Part shown: piece after piece, positions 22,523 through 34,500 of the stretch
How positions within the stretch are numbered: position 1 is the stretch's first letter
How the letters are laid out: each line of letters begins with the position of its first letter
NCBI RefSeq assembly: GCF_008831285.2
Contig: NC_045143.1
Span: forward strand, 6,085,503-6,149,502
Direction of reading: 5' to 3'
Length of the DNA: 64,000 nt
From: Nymphaea colorata
Lineage: Eukaryota > Streptophyta > Magnoliopsida > Nymphaeales > Nymphaeaceae
The notes under the pieces: generated by a model
Told to the model about the DNA's origin: nothing
What the model saw: only the letters and a program-made list of their open reading frames with translations
The model's database searches: none
Program-made: the position numbers and the translations under genes

Positions 22523-22709
22523 GGGGCGGAGTCAGTAATTTTTCATGAAGCGGACCAAATTAAAAATTTCAAATTTTGATTAGGGCTGAAATATATTTTT
22601 CAAAACTTTTATACAAAATAAGTAATTTTTTTTCAAATTTACATGTAAATTTGAAAAAAAATTAGGAGGGATGAGGGCCCATGCGGGCCTACCTTGGCTC
22701 CACACCTGG
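22523..22709 (-). repeat. 'GGGGCGGAG' subfamily element, reverse of 13511-13712
   Basis: It is bounded by 'taggggcggagtcag' and 'ccttggctccacacctgg', with 'tttacatgtaaatttgaaa' in the core. Its right part overlaps the tandem duplication that follows. Confidence 0.5.
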
Positions 22710-23110
22710 CCTCGCCTGTCTAATCACCAAGAAAGTCTAATGGATATTAAGCCATGAGTCTCTCCTTTAACTTTGAACCATTCAAATATAATATCTATTT
22801 TTTTCAAGACCCCTTTTTATAAAATATTAATAAAGTAATAGTAGCCCTAACTGCTGACATCAAATTACATGTAAATTTTTATATAAAACAAGTAATTTTT
22901 TTTTAAAAATTTACATATAATTTAAAAAAATAGTAGGTAGGACCCATGGGGCCCGCTTTGGGCCTGTCTAATCACCAAGAAAGTCTAATGAATATTAATG
23001 CATGAGTCTCTCCTTTAACTTTTGAACCATTCAAATATAATATCTGTTTTTTTTCAAAACCCCCTTTTATAAAATAATAATAATGTAATAGTAGCCCCAG
23101 CTTATAATTA
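22614..23110. repeat. Two-copy tandem duplication, period about 248 bp
   Basis: Both units contain 'aaaagtaattttttt', 'cctgtctaatcaccaagaaagtctaatg', 'catgagtctctcctttaac', 'gaaccattcaaatataatatct' and 'taaaata(t/a)taataa(a/t)gtaatagtagccc'. The second copy of the 'cctgtctaatc' anchor is at 22963, against 22715 for the first. Confidence 0.8.
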
Positions 23111-25527
23111 TGTGATTTAAATTGCAGTGGACCTATGAGATGAGTGGAGCACCACCCATATATATGAATTGTTGACAACGAATCCTAAGAAAAGTGGGAT
23201 ATGGAGGCTGGCAGGGGCCATGGCTCCCCTAAGATTTTGAAAAGTAAACATTTACTAGTTAACAATTTTTATAATTTAACCTTGTATAAATCTTTAAAAA
23301 TATATTTGGCTCCTGTAAATAATTTTCTTAAACTTTTCAGCTTCCCAAAAGACAGATTGTGCTCCCACCGAATGGGAGACATAAAAAATTTTCTGGAGGG
23401 ACACATATTTTTATATCCAAAAAAGCACTAGGCCTATAACATGACAAATATTTGAAAATGTTTAATATAGAAATTCAAAAAAATATTGGCGGGCTTCTGC
23501 GAGATTAAACTTGACCCTAACTTTGGTTGGAATTGACTTGGTAACTTCTATAGAAAAGCATATGGAGGAGGCAAGTTTTATCTTGTGAATGCTTTCCAGA
23601 AATAAAAGATGATAATTAAGCTCAATGCACGGCACCTAGGGAATCTTTTTCCATCCTATCTTCACATAGCCTTCTTAAATCACATCATGATATTGATGTG
23701 ATAATTTTTAGAATATTTATTTTTGCTTTTACTTTGCATATTGCTACTTTATAGAATGAATGAGGGCCATCAAGTTGCACTATAATCTTAAGTAGTAGTG
23801 GATTGGATAGTAAGATGGTCTACGGGCACGTCTCAGTGTGTTTTACATTTGAACCGTAAAAAGTTTTGAAGTATGCTCTATTGACCCAAGAGAGCGATCA
23901 CAAAAAAACAATGACCTTTCTTAAAAGACGATCAAATCAACCACTCACCCTTAAAAAAATAAGAAAAAAAAAGTTACACTGCAATCTCACCCTTTTCCTT
24001 CTCAACAGGATTGAAGCCGAGGGTTAATTTGCTTTTGGGTTTTTTTAAGAAAAATATGATTGAACATTCTAATTTAATATAAGACATGTCTTACATCAAG
24101 TTGCTTTTACGAAAAATATTGGTTTCTCTAATTTTAAAATTTTAATCGTATAGGAGCCTTTTATTTATTATTAAACTCAGAAGATAATTATTGTGAGTAA
24201 AATATTTTATTTTTTTAATAAAAAATATATAAACTTAATTAAAAATAAAAAATGATTATTCTAGTCAAATTGGCCGACTGAGCTTGATTTTAATAACACT
24301 GTAAAGCTAATTCTAAAAAAAGATAAATATGACCGGACACAAAAAAAACATATTATTTTATCATGTTTATCAATTATGTCAAAAAGAATTATCCGACTGG
24401 CCATTGCATGTCTAAATCGGAATACTTTTGTCTTTTACAAATATCAAATGACTACTTTTTCTGAATTTAAAATTAAAAGAATCCACGTCCACCTTGCCTT
24501 TTTTAAGAGAAAAGCAAGATGGGGAGTCAACCCTGCACTGTTCTACACTTCCTGTTCGTGGCATATAATTCTTTTTTTTAATTCCACAAAAAATTCAAGA
24601 TCATAATCGAGAGTTGGATCTATCCGACCAGATCCGCTTTGAACTATTTTTCTTTTCTGAAATAAAGCGATTTTTTTTTCAATATTATTTAGATTTTTAA
24701 AGAAGTAACATCAAAACAGGTAAATTACAAAATAAAGGCTGAGGTTATCAACAACTGAAGAGGGCATTTCTGTTGTGTTTCATAACCTCTCGAGATCAGG
24801 ATCTCTATAACATGGATTTTAAATTCATGTTATATTGTTATATGATTAAAAATCATGGATTTAAAGTCCGATGAGAGGGAGGAGGTATGATATCGTAGGA
24901 ACAAGGGCAAATGGCCAGCTGATGTTACAGAACCCCATTTGCTGCCACCCCATAAAGCTAAACATCCTCCCAATTGAAATAAGGAGAATCTCTTGCCAAC
25001 ATGTTTCCTTCATTCATGGTTCTATTATTCTTATTTCCCTTTCAAGAAGCCATCAAGCAGTTAGCGCTTCTTAGACAGTCAGTCATGAGACTTCCTGTCT
25101 CATGGTTCTCAGTGTACTCATGAAAATTCAAGAGACCCAGGCTGAGCTTGATCCGAGAGGTGTGTGCACTATTGATATATGAGCTAAGATTTAAAATCCA
25201 TTGTTTGTTTCTAGGGGAGTAAAGGGGGTTGCCCCATCATTTGGGTGAAAACCAAATCTCCCCATTTTTTTGTCTCCAGGGTTGAGTGCTGCATGGGTGC
25301 CTAAAAAAAAACTTAATCACAAAACAATGAATGCAATGCTCTCCACCTCTATAAAGTACATACAAAAAAGTAGCACTTAGGAGCATCAAACTAGTGGCAT
25401 GCCTCTAACACGCAACCAACCCGACCATATACACTGTGCTGTATGAGGCAAAATTCGATGTTTGTTTAAACATGTGGTTCGCCTATGACACAGGCCAACT
25501 TATTTGTTCATAAGCATCTTGTGTACC
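23111..25527. other. Intergenic, with small repeat relics
   Basis: 23205-23230 carries the 'aggggccatggctcccc' palindrome seen near 1600. 23785-23960 resembles a decayed tRNA-type SINE ('gatagtaagatggtc', 'acatttgaaccgt'). The 67-codon plus frame at 24871-25074 has no domain I recognise. No gene is called. Confidence 0.35.
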
Positions 25528-25711
25528 AGGGGCGGAGCGAAGATTTTTTTTAGGAGCAGGGCCAAACAATCTAACGAATTTATCTGAGTAAGATCAAACT
25601 GAACCCAAAGCCAAAAAATGCATTACACGACAAAATTTTTGTAATGTATTTTTTTTTTCAATTAGTTGGAGTGCGCCCATGGCCTTGGTGGGCCCCCCTC
25701 CCTCCACCCCT
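25528..25711 (+). repeat. 'AGGGGCGGA' family MITE-like element
   Basis: It starts 'aggggcggagcgaag' and ends 'ggtgggcccccctccctccacccct', with the same C-rich end and 'gcccatggccttggtggg' phrase as 13312-13503. Confidence 0.6.
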
Positions 25712-28250
25712 ATTGTGCGCTCAAGGCCAAGATCGGGCAAAGACAATAGAGCCTTTTGAGTTGTGAAAAGCAAGATTGCTTTTTCAAAGACAAAAAGGGA
25801 AATTGTCTCTCGGACTTAAATATGTCAGGTGAGCAAAAGGGTTATCCCATTGCCCGAATGAAAGCCAAAGTGCCCCCTTCCCCTCAATGGCGAAGCCAAA
25901 ATTTTTTTTTGGAAAAGCACTGATTCACTTATTTTCATACCTGAAATGGTACTTACATGTATAATAAAGCAAATATTAATTATGTTAATGTAAAAATGAA
26001 AGAAAATTGAGAAGCTGGTGTGGGCAACTGCCTACACCAGCCTATATGCGACTCCGCCACTGCTTCTTCCTTTTTTTCCTCACTCTCAAAGTCCTAAACG
26101 GCGTGGGCACCCGAGAGTATGATGTCTCATACTTCAACGTGCACTAACTATTGCAGTATTCGTTCTAATGGAGAAAGCGCGTCTGAGCAGCCCCACTCTT
26201 CATGATTCTCATGTGTAGAAACTATAGTAATTAACCTACACGAAAATCGCATGCTTCTTTTATGTGAATAGGGCTGCACAAGTCAAAAAAAAAAAAAAAA
26301 AGAAAAAAGAAAAAGGAAAATTTGAGGCTAGATGGTTCAGCTTTTGGCATCTTATAAAATCTTAATGATGCGTCAAAAATATATGACTCTTATTACTAAT
26401 ACTAAGTTCATGCATATGAACATCCAATTTTACTGCAATGTCAAATAAATAAATAAAGCCGTTGGTAACCATCTAATCTCTGCAACACATATAGCCATTT
26501 AGACTATAGTTACAAATAATGTTTTTGAGTTTTAAAGGGTAAGGTTTTTCTCCGTGAATTTAAAAAAAACGTAAAAAATACTGAAAATTTTTAAAAATTT
26601 AAAAATATAAAAAAATAAAATAAGTGAGAAACTAATAAACAAACATCAAACAATAAGTAGATTTGCAAAAACAAATTAGAAAATAAAAAAAAACTGTTTG
26701 ACATTAAAAAAAAGAAAAAAAAAAGAAAAGTGAGTTAAAACGCGCTTTTTTCAAAAACACGGAGTCTTTTTAGTTTTAAACAGTAATTTAACTTATCTTG
26801 TTGTTTTTCTAAAAAAACGCGATTACGCATTAGACAGTGGTGGATTCACTTTTATTTATTTATTTATTTTTTAGACAAGAGACATTAATACATAGTAAAG
26901 ACAAGAAAAACTTATGATTGGATAAACAAATACATAAGTTAGAAGGTCTACTGGTTGTGAACTTCTTTTCTAGAAACGAAATAACGACGGCATTTGAGGA
27001 ATAAGCATTTTCAATGGAACATGTGACTCACTTCATTTCTTTGGGCAAAAGAAGATTCTGTAAACACCGACAAGAATGGCTTAGTGGCATTCACACTTAG
27101 TAAACAAAGTGTGCAGGTCCATGTGGGCAACTGCCCACATGAGCCCATGTTTGCCTCGTTTGGTGCAATTACAGTGTTTTTACACCCAAAGAAGGATCTA
27201 AATTCGCAGGGTGGCCGGCGAAAGAAGTTTGAGACTTCACTCGATGCGTTTGATTATAACAGATCTTTGGTGAATACAACTGTTACATTAAGATTGTCCA
27301 CTTAATCAATCGCGGTTTTGACGATCTGTTCTTGAGCTTCGTCTTCAAAAAGAAGCAACCATAGTCCAGAAAAAAGTTGGCAGAAAAAATTGATTATCCA
27401 ATCAATCTCGACTGCTTTTCTTGTAAATGTCCATGTTTTTCTTATATCACTGTGAGTTTACATGACGACCGTCCGACTCCCCCCTTGAGATCCACACCGT
27501 TGCTCGCTCTTTCAATACTAAATCTTCATTAATCTATTGTGTCCGCATACACACACACTTATATATATATATATTACATTACCATGTTTGGCCAACCAGA
27601 TTCTGTTGGCTAATCTCATGCAGCGATCCAATTACTTAGATTACAACTCGATTCATAAACAGCTTTTGGTATCGAATACCCACTAATCTTCTGCATGAAA
27701 TTCTAAAACGGAATCCGAATCCGATTGTTAATGCACATCAATGTGCAATCCTCCACAAGTGAAGCAACAAAAGAAGAAAAAAAAAAACACAGAAACGATG
27801 TCCGGATCTATAGAACACGGTACCCGTGTGGAAGATCAGGATCCTGGTTTCAAGGCATCCAAACAGGATTTACGTGTACTTCAGCACGAGACAGCACCGC
27901 CCCATGAAAGGGACGGACAAATTCTGAACACCCAAAGGATGGATTCCTCATTCCCGGTGTTGCTTTGCCTCAATTGGGTCTTCCAAGCGAACGGCCATAA
28001 TGCGCTCGGACTCTCTTTTTTCTCGTCAAAAGAAAAGAAGAAACGAGATTTTCGTGGTGGTGAGACCAGAGATGATCCATCAATGCTTTAATCAAAAGCA
28101 GAAAAAGGAAGGCATCGTCGATGTGGAAAAAGGTATTTTTTAAACTACCGTGTTCCATTTAGATGCTTCAATTCATAGTAATATATTTGCCGAATCAGAT
28201 GCTAAACAATTGTCCGCCGGCCGTTCATTTTCTTATTTCTCTTCTCCTTA
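25712..28250. other. Intergenic upstream of the lectin gene
   Basis: 25886-26062 is another relic bounded by 'atggcgaagccaaaat' and 'atatgcgactccgccact'. 26290-26860 is A-rich and low complexity. The 73-codon frame at 27084-27305 begins in a 'gtgggcaactgcc' phrase also found at 26018, so it is repeat-derived. The 116-codon frame at 27741-28091 has no recognisable domain. No gene is supported. Confidence 0.35.
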
Positions 28251-28253
28251 ACC

Positions 28254-28266
28254 TATATATATATAT
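28254..28266 (+). promoter_or_regulatory. Candidate TATA box of the jacalin-related lectin gene
   Basis: 'cctatatatatatatg' lies about 100 bp upstream of the ATG at 28367. It is followed by a pyrimidine-rich leader (TCTCTC runs, about 28301-28351), common in plant 5' UTRs. Confidence 0.5.
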
Positions 28267-28366
28267 GTTTGTCCCCCCTTGCCTTGTATTCTTGTAAGAG
28301 AACATTCTCTGTCTATCTCTCTTTCTCTCTCTCTATCTCTCTATCTCTCTTGAACTCGAACTTAGA

Positions 28367-30063
28367 ATGGTAAGTTGTGATCTATCTATCTATGTTAGTT
28401 GTTCAATTCACTGTTCCTGATTGAGTAGGTTGATTGATCGGTGGGAGTTGGGACTCAATTGATACACTGTGCTGCATGTGTTCCATGGGACAGATTTGTT
28501 CCTAATGGATGGGACAAGTTTGTTCAGGACGCTTGTCCCCTTGAGGGTGGATTCGGCCAGATGACCCATCTTCCGCCCAATACAGGGAGTGGGTACTGTG
28601 GAACTTGACCTGCGGAAGGCTACGTTCCCGAAAGGCGATGCTTGGAACACAACCAAGTTCATGAACTTCAGCAATTCACTTTGAAACTCAGGAGTTCATG
28701 AACTGGGTCGTGCAAAACATAACCTTGAAAAGAGAAATTTTCAGCACCTGAATCCACATGAGAACCGTGCGTTATTTATAGTCCATTTGACAATACGTAA
28801 AAAATTGGAGTAGACTCATGAAACACTATGTAAGAGTGTTTTATGAACTTGCCTCAATTTTTTGGGATAGGTTGATGAGATAGCAACCGTTTATTACTTT
28901 TACCGGACCGCCCCTTAGTCTTCACTTCATCTGGTTCTGTTGCTAGACCTAGTTTAGCCCAACTAAGTTTTAGGGTAAGACCAAATCCTAGCATCTGAGC
29001 TCTTTTTGGCCTTGTTTTTCTGTTGGAAGGAGGTTGGGAAGAGGCAAAACAGAAAGCTGATCAAAATCGATGCTCATGGTGGACATGGCGGAACTTTTTG
29101 GGACGACGGTGCCTTCACGGGAATCCGAGAGATAACTCTGGTGTATGACCACTGCATAGACTCGATCCGCATCGAATATGATCTGAACGGCAAGCCTGTG
29201 CTCGCAGAAAAGCACGGGGGTGCTGGTGGGCAGCTTATAGCTCATGTAAGTTTCCAGACTTTATTCTTGATATATATATGTACATATACACACTCATACC
29301 GTTCACTCCATCTGCAGTTTTTGGACCATTTATAAACCCATTTGGCAACAATAATAAATTGTTATTGTCTCGTGAAACTGGCTAAAAAATTGAGATAGAT
29401 TCATGGACCATGTGTCAGATTGGTACATGAATCTACTCTAATTTATTGTTTTTGATCAGTTTCCATATCAAACTTTGAATCTTATGAAGCATTTGGGTTG
29501 ATCAAACCTACTAATGTGGTGAATAAATCATGCTAAAATACATCATACGATTCCATGGAACATTTATCGTTACCTACATCTCCAAGCACATACAAATGAT
29601 TTGCACTTAAAAGTGGTATCATCATGTTTTTTTACAAACATCATAAAATTGCGGCAAAAAGAATGATTTCAGTTTTCTCTTCTTTCAGGTGAAACTTCAA
29701 TACCCAGATGAATTCCTAACGATGGTCAGCGGGTACCTGAGCCCAGTGGTGCGTGGGGGCACTCCGGTGGTCAGGTGTCTCACCTTCAAGAGCAACAAGA
29801 GGAGCTGGGGACCCTATGGAGTAGAGCAAGGCACTCCTTTCTCCTTCTCCATGGATGGTGGTGCCATCGTCGGCTTCCATGGCCGCAGCGGCTGGTACCT
29901 CGACTCGATCGGCTTCCGCCTCGCACCTCTGCACAACCGCGGCGGCCTGCAGGACATGTTCAGGCAGAAACTCAGGAGCTTTGGGGCCTTGGCTTCTAGA
30001 ACTCTAGGCTACAATGATGTTGAAGAGGGAAACCCAGTTAGGACTGCCAAAGTGAGCGGCTAA
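28367..30063 (+). CDS. Jacalin-related lectin, single domain, mannose-binding type
   Basis: Predicted to bind carbohydrate in the cytosol or nucleus, since there is no signal peptide. The exons are 28367-28369 (only the ATG, followed at once by the donor GTAAGT), 29030-29245 and 29689-30063. All joins are phase 0 and give 197 aa. One jacalin domain spans about residues 10-155. The N-terminal GGHGGTFWDDG and C-terminal VGFHGRSGWYLDSIGF motifs match mannose-specific members, including the GxxxD-type sugar-binding loop (GWYLD). FKSNKRSWGPYGVEQGTPF is the usual central strand. After the domain comes a 40-residue tail without a recognised fold. The start in exon 1 is inferred: exon 2 opens in frame after AG but has no ATG near the domain inside the exon, and one-to-few-codon first exons are known in this family. 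Both introns hold TTTGGCA-family MITE relics. A possible polyadenylation signal 'aataat' lies near 30203. Confidence 0.88.
28783..28915. repeat. MITE-like relic in lectin intron 1
   Basis: The sequence 'gtccatttgacaata...agactcatgaaacac...gtgttttatgaact...gatagcaacc' follows the plan of 5160-5320 and 29333-29475. Confidence 0.4.
29333..29475. repeat. MITE-like relic in lectin intron 2
   Basis: It starts 'cccatttggcaacaataa' and includes 'agattcatggacc' / 'ggtacatgaatct' as an inverted pair. Same family as in intron 1, so both introns of this gene were hit. Confidence 0.4.
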
Positions 30064-31598
30064 AGCAAGTGCTTTCTAGATATACATATATAGAGGATGG
30101 CTTAGTAGTGAAAGTGAATGAAGCTCCTTTACAGACTGCAGCAGCTAGGTTGGTGTCAGCAGTGAGTGCCTCATGACTAGTATGTGTATGCATGTTGAAT
30201 GAAATAATACCACATTTTGCTTTTATAGAAATTGCTCCTTATAAGTTGAATTTCGAAGATCCATAGCATCAGATGGTTGGGTTAGTAATCAAGTTAAGAA
30301 GGTGCCTTAAAGGGTGTCAAATTCCCACAATGCTATTCTATAGCTTCAGCTTTCTCATGATGTTGTGGTGGCAACTCGGGAACCCGTGAGTGGAGATTTA
30401 AATAAATATCAGATTCAACTTCAAATATCTTATTTTCAATATCCATATGTTTTGAAAGTTGGTTTTAACATAGAATAATGCGGTCCAAATGTGGTTTTGT
30501 TGAAAAATCAGATTTGTGTTCATATGTAAAAATAAAAGGACAACTTCAGATCTGATTTATATTGTGAATTTAAAGATGATACAGATATAACATAAATTTT
30601 TCTCTATTTTTTCATTCAAATCTGGAACACTTGATCAATCAGATATGACAAATGTATATCTGATTCGAATCCAATTCATTGACATCTAATACCTTCAGAC
30701 GCATGGTCATGTACTTTGAAATTAGTCCAACTTGCTTGAAAAATATTTAATAATATGATTAATATTTAATAATATGATTTCAAGCTGAAAAAAGTTAATT
30801 TGGTTGAAAAAAGAAAAATGTTTCTGTCATTGCAATCAATCCGATTCAGCCAAGAAGTTAATAACAAGTTATTTATTAAGGTATTCTACCAGTAGAATGC
30901 CTCAATTGTCAGACGCCACACGACATGTTCTCCCTTGTGGTGTCAGACTGATGCACCGAAGTCGCTACTGGCTGCAGCCTTTTTTCTGGTAATCACCATA
31001 AAAGATTATGACATGTCTAAAGAAACTAAGCAATTTGAGTCTCTTCTTTTCAATTAGGCAAGAAGTTGGCAATCAAGTGGATATTTCCTACATGAACTTA
31101 TGCACTGTTTCTAGCAAAATCTGATCAATAATACAGATAAAAAACTGATTAAAAACAATGGGTTGGATTTCTACGACATAGCAGTTGCGAAAGTTACATT
31201 GTTAAGGTCCAAGAGTCGATCAGAGGGAACGGGTCAAGATCCGGTCTCTTAGACGGCTTGGAGAGTGAATTTCGCCTCATTCTTCTCCCTCTATTGCCAT
31301 GCACCATACGTTCTGCTGCAAACAAGGGGCTGCCCACGTCACAAAAAAAAAAAGAATGATGATGATGGTGGTGATACTGATTATGGTCATGATGGTGATG
31401 CAGGTTCCTTGAAACAATCAATTTCTTTGCTGTCAATTATGATAATGTTGACGTTAATGGTGATTTAATATATGATTATGACCACCTTAGTGCTTTTCAA
31501 TGATCAATCATGTTGCTGTGGGCGATGATGATTTAGCACGCTGTCATGACTACGATCATGTGGGCGTTCTCTCTAATGAACAATGAAATTGATGGTGA
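30064..31598. other. Intergenic; TTGACAT repeat at 30390-30687, GAT-rich tract near 31350-31620
   Basis: A copy of the AT-rich TTGACAT family occupies about 30390-30687 (ends 'aattcattgacatc'). A SINE-head-like phrase 'gtgccttaaagggtgt' is at 30303. 31350-31620 is rich in imperfect GATGGT/ATGATG repeats, leading into the ARF-GEF start. No gene is supported here. The 5' UTR and promoter of the next gene are presumably at the right end. Confidence 0.4.
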
Positions 31599-34500
31599 AT
31601 GGTGATGGATGGTGCCGAAGAAGAAGTAAAAGGAGAGGGGAAGCCCATGGATTGCAGCAAACACCAGAAGCGGATGAAGGACAGAGATCTTGGTGTCTCA
31701 TGCATGGTGAACACAGAGGTTGGTGCTCTCTTGACAGTCATGAGAATGAATCCCGTGGACATGCCTACACCTCAATTCGGCATTCATGGTACAGAGGAAG
31801 CCGTCGACACCTCCTTCATCAACTCCCTCAAGTCCCTGCGCACCTTCATCTTCAACCTCCAGCAGGATTGGCACTCAATCAATCCCTCCATCTATCTGTC
31901 ACCCTTCCTAGACGTGATTCAGTATGAAGAGATCTCTGCAGCAGCCGCTGGAATCTCTCTGTCGGCCATACTCAAGATTCTTAGGCTGGACATCTTTAAC
32001 ACAGGGACGCCCCGAGCTCGGGAAGCGATGCATTCAGTCGTGGAAGCCATTGCCAATTGTCGGCTAGAGCGGGCCAACATGCCTGCAGATGACGCCATTC
32101 TCATGAGGATTCTTCAGCTTCTCGTTACATGCTTGAAGTGCAAGGGCTCTCCATTGTTGAGTGACAATGCGGTTTGCACCATTGTTAACACCTGCTTCCA
32201 AATAGTTCAGCAATCCGCATCCAGAGGACATGTGCTCCAACGTTGTGCCCGGCACACCATGCATGAATTGGTGCAGATGATCTTTGCTCGCTTGCCAGAC
32301 CTGGACAGCAGTGTTGAGATATTGTTGGATAATGACCATATATCGACCATGAATTATGGCATTGGTGCCATAATTGACATATTTCAATTTATATGTTCTT
32401 TGTTGAATTTATCTGTTGAAGTGCCGTTTGATTTTGATTCGACAGTCAGTGGGCCTGATGAAGATATTCAATTATTTGCACTAATCCTAATAAATTCTGC
32501 AATCGAGTTAGGAGGCGAAGCGATTGCTAGGCACCAAAAACTGCTAGGAATAATTCAAGATGATCTCTTTTTCCATCTCATTCACTACGGTTCAAATTCT
32601 AGTCCTTTAGTATTATCAATGATTTGCAGTACAGCTCTTAATCTATACCATCACCTGCGAAGTTTTTTGAAGCTTCAGCTCGAGGCCTTTTTTTGGTTTG
32701 TCTGTTTGAAGATTGCAGGAGGGAAGCTATACACAGCACAACAAGAAGAAGTTGCAATTGAAGGCTTGGTTAGCTTCTGTAGGCAGCCCAAATTTGGAGT
32801 AGAAATGTACATGAATTTTGACTGTGATCCAATGCGCGAAAACATATTTGAAGAAATAGGGAAGTTACTTTGTAAAAAGGCATCTCCAGGAACTGGTCCA
32901 TTGACATCTATACAGTCACAATCTTTTGATGGAATGGTTGTGATGATTCAAAACATTGCAGATGGCATAGATGGCATTGACAGAACGAATTCTAACTTGA
33001 AATCACCAGAATTTTATGACGCCCCTTCTTCTAGCTCCGATTGTATAGAAACTACAAAGTATAGGTCATTTTGGACTGAAAAATGTGAGGACTATGGTGA
33101 TTCAGAGACAGTGATTGAGTTTGTGAGGATGAGGAAGTGCATGAAGAAGAGATTGATGGTCAGTTCAGACCATTTTAACAGGGATGAAAAAAAGGGTTTG
33201 GAGTTCTTGAAACATTCACAGCTTGTTCCTGACCCTCCTGATGCACATAGTATAGCCTATTTCTTGAGGTATACTCAAGGTGTGGATAAGACATTGGTTG
33301 GAGATTATCTTGGTGATCCAGATGAGTTTCATATACAAGTTCTCAAGGAATTCACCTCAACTTTTAACTTCACAAACATGACCCTTGATATTGCACTTCG
33401 GAATTTCCTCGAGACATTCAGATTGCCCGGAGAAGCGCAAAAGATTCAGAGAGTTCTTGAGGCTTTTGCCGAGAGATTTTATGTGCAATCTGATGAAACA
33501 TTTGCAGACAAAGATGCAGTCATGGTGTTGTGTTATTCTCTTATAATGCTAAACACCGACCAGCATAATGTACAGGTGAAGAAGAAGATGACAGAGGAGG
33601 AATTCATAAGAAATAATAGGAACATAAATGGGGGAGAGGATCTACCTAGAGAATATCTGTCCGAGTTGTTTCAATCAATTGCAAATAATGAGATCACATT
33701 AGCGGATCAATCTGCAGCTTCTGAAGACATGAATCCAAGCAGATGGATCTATGTTATCAACCAGTCAAACAATACAGATCCCTACATCTCCTGTGATACT
33801 CGGCCTTGGTTGAACCGTGACATGTTCTCTACCCTTGTTGGCCCTTCAATCGCTACAATTGCAGCAATCTTTGAACATACAAATGATGACAATATCTTGA
33901 AGCAGTGCATGGAGGGCTTCATTGCAGTGGCAAGAGTAGCAAGGTAGGCCAGATTCGGACATGTTCAATAACCAACAGTTACTCTTATTTGAAGTCTGTG
34001 ACTAATAGTGAAAATATCAAAGAATGGGCAGCATGAATTGGAGAAAAGTAAGAACCAAATTATAGAAATATGGCATCAAGTATGGCATTGGGATGTATTT
34101 GCCATCTTTGAATATGTAGACACTTTTGGCAATGAACTTCTTTGTTATATATATTGAATCACTTCTTTCTGAATATTTTTATGAGAAAGCATTAAGGCAT
34201 GTATTTGGTGTTAACAGGTACAAATTTGAAGATGTTCTAGATGAACTTCTAGCAATGTTATGCAAGTTCACCACCTTGTTGAATCCATTTTCGTCTCTGG
34301 AAGAGACCCTCTTCAGCTTTGCCGAAGATGTCAAGCCAAAGATAGCTACACTTACAGTGTTCACCATTGCCAACAAGTTTGGTGATTCCATCCGCAGTGG
34401 CTGGAGGAACATTGTTGATTGTTTGCTAAGATTGAAAAAGCTCAAGTTGTTGCCTCCCAGCCTTTCAGGAGCAGAAGTTGAAGCCCCAGCAGATCGACTG

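Noticed and set aside
27741-28091. 116-codon plus frame upstream of the lectin gene
   Set aside because: Lysine runs and no recognisable domain, no conserved motif and no clear splice or start context; at most part of a leader or a non-coding transcript.
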